Source: Gammaproteobacteria bacterium (lineage in GTDB: Bacteria; Pseudomonadota; Gammaproteobacteria; Pseudomonadales; Azotimanducaceae). Taken from it: 41,933 nt of DNA. Position numbers and translations under genes: made by a program. The notes under the pieces are model-generated. The model made no database searches. It saw nothing but the letters and a program-made list of their open reading frames with translations, and was not told the DNA's origin. Location of the stretch: contig JAJFKA010000101.1 of assembly GCA_021773555.1 (NCBI GenBank), positions 1-41,933 on the forward strand, read 5' to 3'. Every line of letters starts with the position of its first letter. Position 1 is the stretch's first letter. Positions 1 to 8,497 of this stretch are shown piece by piece.

Positions 1-1512
1 GATCATCATTAACGCTTCAATTTCGTCGAGCCAATCATGGACCTCGATTGCACTGCCGCCCTCCAGCAGCACCACAGTTTTCCTGGCGGTAGCGGCGACC
101 TGTTCGATTAGCTTTTTTTGTACTTCCGGCAGTGCCAGTGAAACCCGGTCACCACCTCGCGCGAGATCACCACCCTCACTTTGCTGCTGCTGCGTGGGGA
201 TAAACTCACCTTCTTCGATATAGGTTAACCCGGCGACCACGATGCAGGCATCGAACTCGGTCAGTCCACCCAGATCCGCGTTGCTGTCAAAGTAAGTGAC
301 ATCAGCCGCTTTAACGAACGCCTGAATACCTGCGAGCGGTGTCGTTACTTCGCTGGAAGTGACAAAGCTGCTGCCTTTATCTCCCAGGTTAACCGTATTG
401 GCGAGATCTCCGATTACCGCGAATTTCAGCCCGGATTCATCCAGAAGCGGCAAAACATTGTCATTTTTCAGCAGCACGAAGGACCGCTCGGCGACCTCTC
501 TTGCGAGTGCGATATGTGCCTCGCATTCGACCACCGCCGCGTCAGGAACCACCATCTCGGACAAGCGCCACGCAACTTTTTGATAAACCGCGTGATAGGC
601 ATTGCGTGCGATTACAGAATCATCCAGTTCTCCTATGTCCAGCGCCGCCTGAATTTTTTTATCACTGAAGCGATAACCCCAGGGCATTTCTATATCCATA
701 CCGGCATTGATTGCCGCCGCAGTCGAGCGCGTGCCCAGGAACCAGTCCGACTCAACAAAGCCCTTAAATCCCCAGTCATCCCGAAGAATGTCCATTAACA
801 GCATCGGGTGTTCACCACAATAAATCTCATTCACCTTGTTGTAAGCACTCATGATCGAGGCCGCGGCTGACTCCTGCACACTGCGTTTAAAATGCGGCAG
901 GTATAGTTCGTGCAGCGTGCGCGCATCAATATTGGCAGTTAACTCAAACCGGGTAATTTCAAGGTTATTCAGCGCAAAGTGCTTGGGACTGGTGAGCACA
1001 TGGTTCTGCGCACCCGCGATGAAGGCAACGGACATCGCACCCATATGAAAAGGATCCTCGGAGTAAGTTTCCTGGGCACGCCCCCAGCCAGGATGACGTA
1101 AGAGGTTGATTGTTGGCGCCAGGATCACATTCCCGCCTTTGGCCGCAACCTCCAGGCCCATCGCCAGACCCACGCGTTTCTCCAGCCGTACATCAAAGCT
1201 CGCGGCCCTGGCAATGGCCACAGGAAACGCGGTCGCGGTACCAGCGCGGGCACCTCTGGGTCCATCCACCATTTTGTAAGGTGGCAGCCCTGCCTCCTGA
1301 TCTTCTCCCGAGTAGTAGAGACCATCGATTGGAGCGGCTTGCAATCCACGCAACTGGTTAATTTGTTGTTGGAGAGTCATCGATGCAAGCAATTTGTCGA
1401 CCTCGATCGACACTTGTTCGTGGTCGATAGCCAGGCCCTTGTTTCCAGCCTGTATCTCCTCGTGATCAAAAGCGATCACAACCTTGTCCACATTTGCCTG
1501 TTGCCAGCTCAT
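1..1512 (-). CDS. Glycoside hydrolase family 3 beta-glucosidase-like enzyme (3' end outside window)
   Basis: 504 codons are visible and the frame runs off the left edge, so the C-terminus is missing. The N-terminal GH3 barrel has the KHFALNN motif (K177-H178) and the nucleophile motif FVESDW, with Asp256 as the expected catalytic nucleophile. The second (C-terminal) alpha/beta domain starts near residue 360 and includes VVLLEGGSAIEV near the edge. No signal peptide is visible, so the enzyme is probably cytoplasmic and would hydrolyse beta-linked glucosides or xylosides. The ATG was chosen because it overlaps the stop of the upstream flavoprotein as TGATG, which implies translational coupling. 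It is the last gene of the GH4 - cytochrome c - FAD oxidoreductase - GH3 operon. The family is clear; the substrate is not. Confidence 0.9.
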   Translation of the reverse strand, partial: MSWQQANVDKVVIAFDHEEIQAGNKGLAIDHEQVSIEVDKLLASMTLQQQINQLRGLQAAPIDGLYYSGEDQEAGLPPYKMVDGPRGARAGTATAFPVAIARAASFDVRLEKRVGLAMGLEVAAKGGNVILAPTINLLRHPGWGRAQETYSEDPFHMGAMSVAFIAGAQNHVLTSPKHFALNNLEITRFELTANIDARTLHELYLPHFKRSVQESAAASIMSAYNKVNEIYCGEHPMLLMDILRDDWGFKGFVESDWFLGTRSTAAAINAGMDIEMPWGYRFSDKKIQAALDIGELDDSVIARNAYHAVYQKVAWRLSEMVVPDAAVVECEAHIALAREVAERSFVLLKNDNVLPLLDESGLKFAVIGDLANTVNLGDKGSSFVTSSEVTTPLAGIQAFVKAADVTYFDSNADLGGLTEFDACIVVAGLTYIEEGEFIPTQQQQSEGGDLARGGDRVSLALPEVQKKLIEQVAATARKTVVLLEGGSAIEVHDWLDEIEALMMI

Positions 1513-2867
1513 CAGGATTTTCCCATTATTTTTTTCAGGTGGGTGTTTAGCATGACGCCGTTCGGATCGAGTTCCGCCTGAAGTCGGACAAAGTCATTCA
1601 ACCGAGGATATAAACTGCTCAACTGTTCATAACCCAGCTGATGCACTTTTCCCCAGTGCGGTCGGCCCTCATATTTCCAGAAAATAGGCTCCACCCGGTC
1701 GAACAACGGCCGGTAGTCGTATCTGGACAGACGATGAACCGAGATCGAGATCCGTGGCGCTCCGGAGAACATCCCGAGCCAGGTATCGTCGCCTTTCACT
1801 ATCCTGTATTCCAGCGGAATAACCGCATCAATCTTATCTTTTTCGATGACTGCAAGAATTTCCCGAAGACAAGCTGCGCCCGCATCCAGTGGCACGGAGT
1901 ACTCCATTTCATTGAACCGATCGAATCGCAGGTTAGCCAGTCCGTCATAGGATTCGCTCACTGCCTCGCTGGGCTCGATCTGACTCGCCAGCGTATCAAT
2001 CAGTTGTCCACGCAGCATCACCGGAGTTGCGTCCATGAGTGAAAGAAACTCACCACCATCGTCGGCCTCAGGACCGGATTTCAGTGGCGCCTCGGTTTCC
2101 TTGTGTGCGATTACCAGAGAATAACGGGCGTGAAGCAAAGGCATCATTTCAAAGTGTTCGTAGGCGTTGGCTGAACCATCAAAGCCTTCCAGCACTTTTT
2201 CGGTCTCCTCTATCCAGGTTCGCGTCATGACGCGGAACGGATCCCTGTTCTGGAAGGTTATTTGCGTAATCACGCCAAGGCAGCCGAGAGACACCCGGGC
2301 AGCGTGAAAAATGTCAGGGTCGTTGTTTTCATCCAGCTCAAGCAGTTCACCACCGGGTGTGATCAATCGCAGCCCGGTCACGTAGCCAGAGAGTGATTTC
2401 AGTTCTTTGCCGGTCCCGTGCGTGGAAGTTGAAATTGCACCCGCCAGGGTTTGTCGGTCGATGTCCGGCAGGTTAAACATTGCCTGGTCTGCCTTTGCCA
2501 GTAGCGGTCCACTTTCGGAAAGCCGCGTTCCCGCCGCGAGCGTGGCTCGTTTCGATATCGTATCGTGAGAAATCAGTCCTGACATTTTGTCCAGCACCAG
2601 CAGTCGGCCGTTGGTGGGCACCAAAGGTGAAAAAGAATGTCCGGCGCCTACAGGTCTGATTTGCGCTTTGTTGTGCTTGAGAAATTCCATCAATTCAAAT
2701 TCGCTGCCGGGTGCGAATCGAGCCACCGGCTGGCACATCTGCGTTCCGGACCAGTTTCGCCAGGCTGTGGTCGTTATGTCTCTGGGTCCAGCCACGGCTC
2801 GCGTCATTGCGGCCAGTCCAGCCACAACTGACCCGGCCAGAAATCCACGCCTGGAATGTTTATTCAT
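1512..2867 (-). CDS. Tat-exported FAD-dependent oxidoreductase, aldonolactone oxidase/dehydrogenase type (VAO family)
   Basis: 451 residues. The N-terminus has a twin-arginine signal (SRRGFLAG, R6-R7), a hydrophobic stretch and a probable cleavage site after Ala-Val-Ala near residue 26, so it acts in the periplasm. The FAD-binding domain carries RPVGAGHS; His77 matches the histidine that binds FAD covalently in many gulono- and arabinono-lactone oxidases. A second flavin motif, ISTSTHGTG, follows. The C-terminal D-arabinono-1,4-lactone-oxidase-type domain ends with an HWGK motif. The family oxidises sugar lactones, alditols or related polyols. Its start overlaps the stop of the cytochrome c gene as ATGA, so that cytochrome may be the electron acceptor in place of oxygen. 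The exact substrate is unknown. Confidence 0.88.
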   Translation of the reverse strand: MNKHSRRGFLAGSVVAGLAAMTRAVAGPRDITTTAWRNWSGTQMCQPVARFAPGSEFELMEFLKHNKAQIRPVGAGHSFSPLVPTNGRLLVLDKMSGLISHDTISKRATLAAGTRLSESGPLLAKADQAMFNLPDIDRQTLAGAISTSTHGTGKELKSLSGYVTGLRLITPGGELLELDENNDPDIFHAARVSLGCLGVITQITFQNRDPFRVMTRTWIEETEKVLEGFDGSANAYEHFEMMPLLHARYSLVIAHKETEAPLKSGPEADDGGEFLSLMDATPVMLRGQLIDTLASQIEPSEAVSESYDGLANLRFDRFNEMEYSVPLDAGAACLREILAVIEKDKIDAVIPLEYRIVKGDDTWLGMFSGAPRISISVHRLSRYDYRPLFDRVEPIFWKYEGRPHWGKVHQLGYEQLSSLYPRLNDFVRLQAELDPNGVMLNTHLKKIMGKS

Positions 2868-3235
2868 TGATTCTGACCTGACATAAACATGATCATCGCC
2901 GCGAATTCGATCTCCTCACAATCCATGCAATATCCAAGAGGCGGCATTCGTGCATAACCCTTGAGCGTGTGGTCAAGCAGTGTCGCGTTGCCCTGCGCGA
3001 GTCGTTCCTGCCAGACTGCCAGGTCACCCATGCGCGGCGCACCCCCTTCACCATTGACATGACACAGGGCACAACTTCTGGCCCATTTGTCCATGATCTC
3101 GACAGACATGATTGCCGTTTCGAACTGCCGGTCCAGGGGTTCAATTTCGGCCGTGGATGGTACAACTTGCTCCCGATCACAGCCGACTAAAATGAGCACG
3201 AGGATGAAACAACTGACTTTTAGATTAACTGCCAC
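2864..3235 (-). CDS. Lipoprotein c-type cytochrome (cytochrome c5-like)
   Basis: From a GTG start the product is 123 residues. The leader ends in a lipobox (LVGC, Cys19) and is followed by one haem site CALCH (Cys55, Cys58, His59). The likely axial methionine lies in ARMPPLG (Met97), and a CMDC pair just after it resembles cytochrome c5 proteins. It should be a membrane-anchored periplasmic electron carrier. An ATG at 3289 is in frame, but it lies deep inside the upstream GH4 gene and would put 18 extra residues before the signal; the GTG at 3235 gives a normal lipoprotein leader and an 11-nt overlap with GH4. It overlaps the next gene by ATGA. The partner is probably the downstream flavoprotein. 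Confidence 0.85.
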   Translation of the reverse strand: MAVNLKVSCFILVLILVGCDREQVVPSTAEIEPLDRQFETAIMSVEIMDKWARSCALCHVNGEGGAPRMGDLAVWQERLAQGNATLLDHTLKGYARMPPLGYCMDCEEIEFAAMIMFMSGQNQ

Positions 3236-4622
3236 GGACTGACTGCGCCTTCTCAGCTGACCGGGCGTACAGACGTGGTTTGTCGACAAGCTTTTTCCCT
3301 AAAAATGCTTCCGGCAGAAACTCATGATGGGCTTCCAGGAGTTCAGCAGTCATCTCGCGTATCTCGTCGAGAGTGAGAATGGAAGCTGTCAACGGATCCA
3401 GACACATTGCCTGGAAGACAATCTCCGGGTCAGCAGTCTGGCTCGCCAGTACAGCAAGTTTTTGCACATTTATCTGGGTTCGATTAATGGCTGCAAGGTG
3501 CTCGGGCAGATCACCTGTATTGATTGGCTGGACACCATTTTTGTCCACGAGACAGGCGACCTCAACGCATGCGTCTGCAGGCAAATTACTGATCAGACCA
3601 TTATTTTTGACATTTCCATAAATGACTTCGGTCTCTCCGGTCACCATGGCGTTAATAATTTGTGAACCGTATTCGCGGCTTCGACTGAGATTGACCGGAG
3701 TTTGCCAACTGGCCATTTTTTCCATTGTTTCACGCCAGTCCGGCCGGTTATAAAGTTCTTTGATAAATCCGGGTGCACCGTTCCAACTCCCGCCGGGACA
3801 ATAGCGCTCAACCATCTCCGGATTCTTTCGAAACCATGGTGTGTACTCTGAGTTGTGTCCGGAGGATTCAGTCACCGGGAATCCAAAATGTTTAATGTAT
3901 TCGAGACGCGAGGTATCGCGCTGCCATATTTTCGGATCAATTGCCAGTTCGCGGATCGCCGGTAACAGATTTTCTCCGTCCCGATCAAAGTGCGTGATCC
4001 ATGCCTGATGATTGATGCCGGCGCAGCGAAAATTAATTTCTCCGATGTCGTATCCCAAACGCCTCGCCCACTGCTCCGACGTCCCCTGCACAGAATGACA
4101 CAGCCCGACCAGTTTGATTGCGGGTACTGCCTCATACATACCCCAGCACAACATGGACATGGGATTGGTGTAGTTCAGCAGTTGCGCCTGCGGCGCGAGT
4201 TCCCTTATGTCCTCGGCAATACCGACCTGAACCGGCAGCGTACGCAGGCAGCGCATGATGCCACCCGGCGTCAGGGTGTCCCCAATCGCCTGGCAAACTC
4301 CATAACGCTTGGGAATATCAATTTCTCGTTCAATAGCGTCATAGCCACCGACCAGAATACTGCTGATCACAAAGTCGGCGCCCACAAGTGCCTGACGGCG
4401 ATCCTGGTGCAGAGAAAAACTTGCCTCGTCGTAATCTCCTTCTTCAAATATGCGCCCGACTATGCGCCCGGCAAATTCCAGACGTTCCGCGTCAACATCT
4501 ACCAGCGCAAAATGGGTATTGCTCAGGCGTTCGTATGAGAGGATATCAGCGGTGAGCCTGCTCGAAAATTCGAGACTACCGGCCCCAATAATGGCCACGC
4601 GAGTTTGTTTTCTTTCCGGCAT
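3225..4622 (-). CDS. Glycoside hydrolase family 4 alpha-glycosidase-like enzyme, NAD- and metal-dependent
   Basis: 465 residues, typical for GH4. The N-terminal Rossmann motif IIGAGS (residues 11-16) binds NAD. NYTNP (150-154), the metal ligand motif GLCHSVQGT (Cys175, His176) and GINHQAW (His205) are all present. GH4 enzymes act by oxidising C3 of the sugar, eliminating the aglycone and reducing back, using NAD+ and a divalent metal such as Mn2+. The presence of Cys-His-Ser resembles AglA-type alpha-glucosidases and alpha-galacturonidases more than the 6-phospho-glycosidases, though I cannot set the substrate. It is the first gene of the minus-strand operon and is divergent from the MDR reductase across a 176-bp gap. 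No signal peptide, so cytoplasmic. Confidence 0.92.
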   Translation of the reverse strand: MPERKQTRVAIIGAGSLEFSSRLTADILSYERLSNTHFALVDVDAERLEFAGRIVGRIFEEGDYDEASFSLHQDRRQALVGADFVISSILVGGYDAIEREIDIPKRYGVCQAIGDTLTPGGIMRCLRTLPVQVGIAEDIRELAPQAQLLNYTNPMSMLCWGMYEAVPAIKLVGLCHSVQGTSEQWARRLGYDIGEINFRCAGINHQAWITHFDRDGENLLPAIRELAIDPKIWQRDTSRLEYIKHFGFPVTESSGHNSEYTPWFRKNPEMVERYCPGGSWNGAPGFIKELYNRPDWRETMEKMASWQTPVNLSRSREYGSQIINAMVTGETEVIYGNVKNNGLISNLPADACVEVACLVDKNGVQPINTGDLPEHLAAINRTQINVQKLAVLASQTADPEIVFQAMCLDPLTASILTLDEIREMTAELLEAHHEFLPEAFLGKKLVDKPRLYARSAEKAQSVRGS

Positions 4623-4714
4623 AGGAGTTCATCTTCCTTATTTTTTCGACTCAGGTTTTTCGCTCTGCAAGCGTTCAGTCCCTCTGACTCCTCTCCATCT
4701 ATGTATCGCCAACA

Positions 4715-4736
4715 GACTGATCCTTACTATACAGTC
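4715..4736. promoter_or_regulatory. Inverted repeat GACTG-N12-CAGTC in the GH4/MDR divergent spacer
   Basis: A 5-bp inverted repeat lies between the divergent starts at 4622 and 4799. The right half reads TATACAGTC, close to the ACAGTC half of the 16-bp palindrome at 21575. It could be an operator or chance; no regulator gene lies beside it. Confidence 0.2.
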
Positions 4737-4798
4737 ATCCGGACCGGTGCACGAGAATGTGTGTATCATGATCGGAACGACCTGTCGACCAGCAGAGA

Positions 4799-5836
4799 AT
4801 GTACATGATTAACCACCAATGGAAACTCGCCCGAACCCCGCAAAAGGGGTGGCCAACCGACGGTGATTTTATATTTTCAGAAGCCTTGATCCCCGAACCG
4901 GCGCATATGCAGCTTTGTGCGAACACGATTTACCTTTCCCTGGATCCCTACCAATGGGGGAGAAGGCGTTCGGGTACTGAGGCAATTGGTGAGGTCTGCC
5001 ATGGCCGTACCGTATCTCGTGTGATCACCAGCAGGCACCCACAATACGCCGAAGGTGACCTGATTTTCAATACCAGCGGATGGCAGGATTTCGGCCTCGT
5101 CGGAGATGATATCTCCTGCTTCAATTACATGTTTCCAAGAGTGCTTGATCCAGGTCTGGCACCGGTATCGACAGCAATTGGCGTACTGGGCATGCTCGGA
5201 CTCACGGCTTACGCCGGGGTCTATCTGCAGTGCCAGCCCCGGGCGGGGGAGACCGCGGTGATTTCCGCAGCATCAGGCGGAGTTGGTCAAAATGCGGGGC
5301 AAATCGCAAAAATTAAAGGCTGTCGTGTCGTCGGCATTGCCGGTACGGATGAAAAATGCCGATTCGTTGTCGATGAACTGGGGTTCGATGCGTGCCTCAA
5401 TCGCCGGTCGCCTGATTTTCAGGCTGAGCTCACCGCCGCCTGCCCCGACGGAATCGATATCTATTTCGAAAATGTGGGCGGTCCCGTTTTCGACGCCATC
5501 CTGCCGCTGCTTAACAAAGCATCGAGAATTGCACTATGTGGATTGATCTCCCAATACGGTAACGACGACCCCGCCTCCGGTCACGAGATCTGGCGAAGGA
5601 GCGGTGCAGCCACGTTCACAAAACAGAACGTGATAGTACACAGTCTGTTCGTTGGCAATTTTGTGGCCGAGTACCAGGATCAGTTCCTTCAGGAAATGAG
5701 TGCCTGGTTGCGAGACGGATTGATTCACTACAAGGAAGATATCTGGCAAGGTCTGGAACACGCGCCAGAGGCGTTCTCCGCAATGCTCAAAGGCGACAAC
5801 TTCGGGAAAACCATCGTTCAGGTCTCCGCCCTTTAA
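4799..5836 (+). CDS. NADPH-dependent MDR-family reductase (zinc-free, CurA/PTGR-like)
   Basis: 345 residues. The N-terminal GroES-like domain lacks the zinc-binding cysteines of alcohol dehydrogenases. The cofactor domain has the glycine-rich motif AASGGVGQ (about residues 160-167) and a later DIYFENVGG stretch that is typical of the leukotriene B4 12-hydroxydehydrogenase / prostaglandin reductase / YncB group. Such enzymes reduce the double bond of alpha,beta-unsaturated ketones or aldehydes with NADPH in the cytoplasm. The start is ATG at 4799, or the second ATG two codons later at 4805; the first residues are not conserved, so the choice is open. It is a single gene between the GH4 operon (divergent) and the MMPL exporter (convergent), so context gives little about its substrate. 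Confidence 0.88.
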   Translation: MYMINHQWKLARTPQKGWPTDGDFIFSEALIPEPAHMQLCANTIYLSLDPYQWGRRRSGTEAIGEVCHGRTVSRVITSRHPQYAEGDLIFNTSGWQDFGLVGDDISCFNYMFPRVLDPGLAPVSTAIGVLGMLGLTAYAGVYLQCQPRAGETAVISAASGGVGQNAGQIAKIKGCRVVGIAGTDEKCRFVVDELGFDACLNRRSPDFQAELTAACPDGIDIYFENVGGPVFDAILPLLNKASRIALCGLISQYGNDDPASGHEIWRRSGAATFTKQNVIVHSLFVGNFVAEYQDQFLQEMSAWLRDGLIHYKEDIWQGLEHAPEAFSAMLKGDNFGKTIVQVSAL

Positions 5837-5887
5837 ACAAATTTCAATTCAGTCCTCCGTGGATTCCGTTTTAGGTTCGTACATCAA

Positions 5888-8338
5888 TCAGGATGATTCG
5901 CGAATGCCTGCCGGTCGATAAAAAATCAGCAGAATAGCCGGTAGTACAACCATATTCGCAATCAGGGCCAGGGCCATGGCCAGTGCGGTCAGCAGACCAA
6001 AATTAACCGTGGGAATAAAATTTGAAAAACCGAGGATGGAAAAACCCCCAATCACGGTCATGGTGGTGAAATACATCGCTCGGCCAATCGTCTGATGAGC
6101 TCGCTCAACAGCCTGCCGAACGTCACCATTTCGTTTCAGTTCTTCTCGAAATCGGTGCAGGTAGTGGATCGCGTCATCGACGCCGATGCCAATAATAATC
6201 GCCGCAATCGTGACCGTCATAAGGTCCATCGCGATGCCGGAATAACCCATCCAGGCAACGATCAGCAGCGCGGCGATCACGTTCGGTATCAGCGCAATGA
6301 TAGCGAGCTGAATTGAACGCAGTAACACGGAGAACATGAGAAAAGTCGCAATCGTGACGTAGGTTAAAGTACGCAGTTGTGACTCCGCCAGTTGTTGCAG
6401 CATATCGTTGAACAACACCACCATGCCTGTCACGATCACATCGTCGGGCGCGATCCCGAGCGTGTTAATCGCATAGTGTTCAATACTATTGATCAGTTCA
6501 TTCTTCGAAAATTCCGCGGTGCTTTCTGTAATCCGGGCGTTGAGTCGTATCCAGCCAAGCTCCGGGTTTGCATAAGGCTCGATCAGAAAGCGTCTCATCT
6601 CTAACGGAAGCTGACCAAGAATGTAGGCAATTTCAACGCCGTTTAGCGGTTGGTCATCATTCAATCGACGAGCCATCTGCTCGATCGACGAAAGCGAGAT
6701 GACTTTGCCTATTTCCACTCGCTTCTCAAGTTCAGTCTGCAGTTGCGCCAGCAGCACTAACTTGTTGGGTGTGAACCAGTATCGTTGGGGATAGGAATCC
6801 TCGGTTTCTTCGTCGAATCCAAAATATTCATCATTCCCACCGGCCTCATCAAACTGTTCAAAGCGGATATAGACATCGAGTGGCAGCGTTCCACCCAGAT
6901 GCTGATCTATATGGGCCATACCCCGATGAATTTGTGTGTCCTCATCAAAGTAATCTGAAAATCGATTGTCATAGTTCACAAGTGAAGCACCATATAGCGC
7001 CGGTAAGACGATTGCTGCACTAAACACCAGCACGGAGGTGCTGTGCTCTATTGCAATTTTTTGGAATAAATTCGTCAGCGGGATGCTCTCGCCAAGGTTC
7101 GACCCTGGCTCTCCCGGGCCCAGTAGCAAAATCATTGTGGGAAAAATGGTATAGGTTACCAATAGCGAAATCACAATTCCGAGGCACATCATCCAGCCAA
7201 AATCCTCAATGGGCACAATGCGACTGCCGAGCATGGAGCCAAAGGCCACCAATGTCGTGAGCGCCGTGTACAGGCATGGAGCAAACTTGCTGCGCATGGT
7301 CTCAACTACGCGGCCGAAGTGATCCAGTTCGGGTTGACCTGCGAGTAACTCGCGATAACGGACAATCAGGTGAATGGAAAACGAAATACTGATGATCGCA
7401 AGCAGCGAGATGAAGTTGGACGACACGACCGTCACCGGCGTACGCATGGCACCCAGCAGCCCCATGGTTTCGATAATCGTCACAACCGATATAACCAGCG
7501 GTACGATTACCCACCTTGGCCTACGGAAAAAAATGACCAGCATTACCACAATCAGAACCAGCACCAGAGACCCAAAAATGATCAGGTCGGATTTGACATA
7601 GGACAGCATATCCGCGGCAATCATGGGGACACCGGAAAGAAATAATATTGCGCTTCCCGGGTAGCCGCGTTTTATTTCGTGGAGACGAGAAATGAGTGAT
7701 TCACGTTTCGATATGAAGTTTTCCCTCGCGTGCTGATATTCACTCTCAACACGGACGAGATCATCGCGATCCTCATCACCAGGGTTGTTGATCAGGCGTA
7801 GCCGGTCACGTTCAATGCCGAGCGCTTCCAATATTTCATCCCGGACCAGCACAATACTAATCGCGGTTGATTCTGCATTGCGAGCGATCAGGTAATCACT
7901 GATCATCGGGCTCGTGGTTAGTTCCGCTCGCGCAAGCGCAAGGTCCACATCGGGAGAACGCAGTGTTCGGTAGTCTTCCGCAAGCCTTTCCAAGGGGACC
8001 GGAGGGCTCTCCATGAGTGGTGCATCGAGTATGGAATAGGTGGTTTTGACACCGGATAAATTCGCCGCGGCAAGTTGCAACTCGGCAATTTCTTCCAGTG
8101 CGACTTTAGAGAGCACATCATTGCGTGCATAAGTCAGCACGACAAAGTCGTCCCCACCAAAAATATTACTCATCTCGTTATATTTTTGTAGCTTCGGATC
8201 ACCTTGAACCACGAGTGTGTCCGAGGACGCATCGAAACCAAAATAGCGCACTTGCGATACACCAGCCAGCAGCAGTCCCGTACCTATCAACAGTATCGTT
8301 CCCGGAAACCTCAGGCAATACCTGTACCAATCGAACAA
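5888..8338 (-). CDS. MMPL/RND-superfamily exporter
   Basis: 816 residues with duplicated RND topology. TM1 is at about residues 12-30, a large periplasmic loop follows to about 248, and TM2-6 run from about 251 to 407. TM7 (about 435-453) opens the second half, a second periplasmic loop follows to about 655, and TM8-12 run from about 656 to 806. The conserved GIGVDDAIHYLHR segment (717-729, Asp721-Asp722) is the MMPL proton-relay region; the matching place in the first half, SFSIHLIVRYRE, lacks the acids. The first loop holds a charged helical stretch (about 185-225). The family exports lipids, hopanoids or other hydrophobic compounds using the proton gradient. No membrane-fusion or outer-membrane partner is adjacent, so it probably works alone. 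Substrate unknown. Confidence 0.9.
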   Translation of the reverse strand: MFDWYRYCLRFPGTILLIGTGLLLAGVSQVRYFGFDASSDTLVVQGDPKLQKYNEMSNIFGGDDFVVLTYARNDVLSKVALEEIAELQLAAANLSGVKTTYSILDAPLMESPPVPLERLAEDYRTLRSPDVDLALARAELTTSPMISDYLIARNAESTAISIVLVRDEILEALGIERDRLRLINNPGDEDRDDLVRVESEYQHARENFISKRESLISRLHEIKRGYPGSAILFLSGVPMIAADMLSYVKSDLIIFGSLVLVLIVVMLVIFFRRPRWVIVPLVISVVTIIETMGLLGAMRTPVTVVSSNFISLLAIISISFSIHLIVRYRELLAGQPELDHFGRVVETMRSKFAPCLYTALTTLVAFGSMLGSRIVPIEDFGWMMCLGIVISLLVTYTIFPTMILLLGPGEPGSNLGESIPLTNLFQKIAIEHSTSVLVFSAAIVLPALYGASLVNYDNRFSDYFDEDTQIHRGMAHIDQHLGGTLPLDVYIRFEQFDEAGGNDEYFGFDEETEDSYPQRYWFTPNKLVLLAQLQTELEKRVEIGKVISLSSIEQMARRLNDDQPLNGVEIAYILGQLPLEMRRFLIEPYANPELGWIRLNARITESTAEFSKNELINSIEHYAINTLGIAPDDVIVTGMVVLFNDMLQQLAESQLRTLTYVTIATFLMFSVLLRSIQLAIIALIPNVIAALLIVAWMGYSGIAMDLMTVTIAAIIIGIGVDDAIHYLHRFREELKRNGDVRQAVERAHQTIGRAMYFTTMTVIGGFSILGFSNFIPTVNFGLLTALAMALALIANMVVLPAILLIFYRPAGIRESS

Positions 8339-8497
8339 GTGTTTCTCCAGTTAAAACAGACTACTCACGTGACATCAACAATGACTAAAGCCAGAGAATG
8401 AATCAATAGGCTACCGGCAGGGTCCTGTTTTGACGATAAGTCAAAGACTCGAGCCGACGAAAGCTGTATAAATACTTGAAACACTTCGGGCCTCATC

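Noticed and set aside
3990-4538. 182-codon frame opposite the GH4 gene
   Set aside because: The minus strand has complete GH4 motifs; this frame shows none.
7370-7645. His/Asn-rich open frame opposite the MMPL gene
   Set aside because: Low-complexity antisense of the exporter membrane region with no start signal or family match.
8430-8472. TTGACG and TATAAA as a promoter for the EthD gene
   Set aside because: The spacing is 31 bases, far from the optimum of 17; only the -10-like box remains possible.
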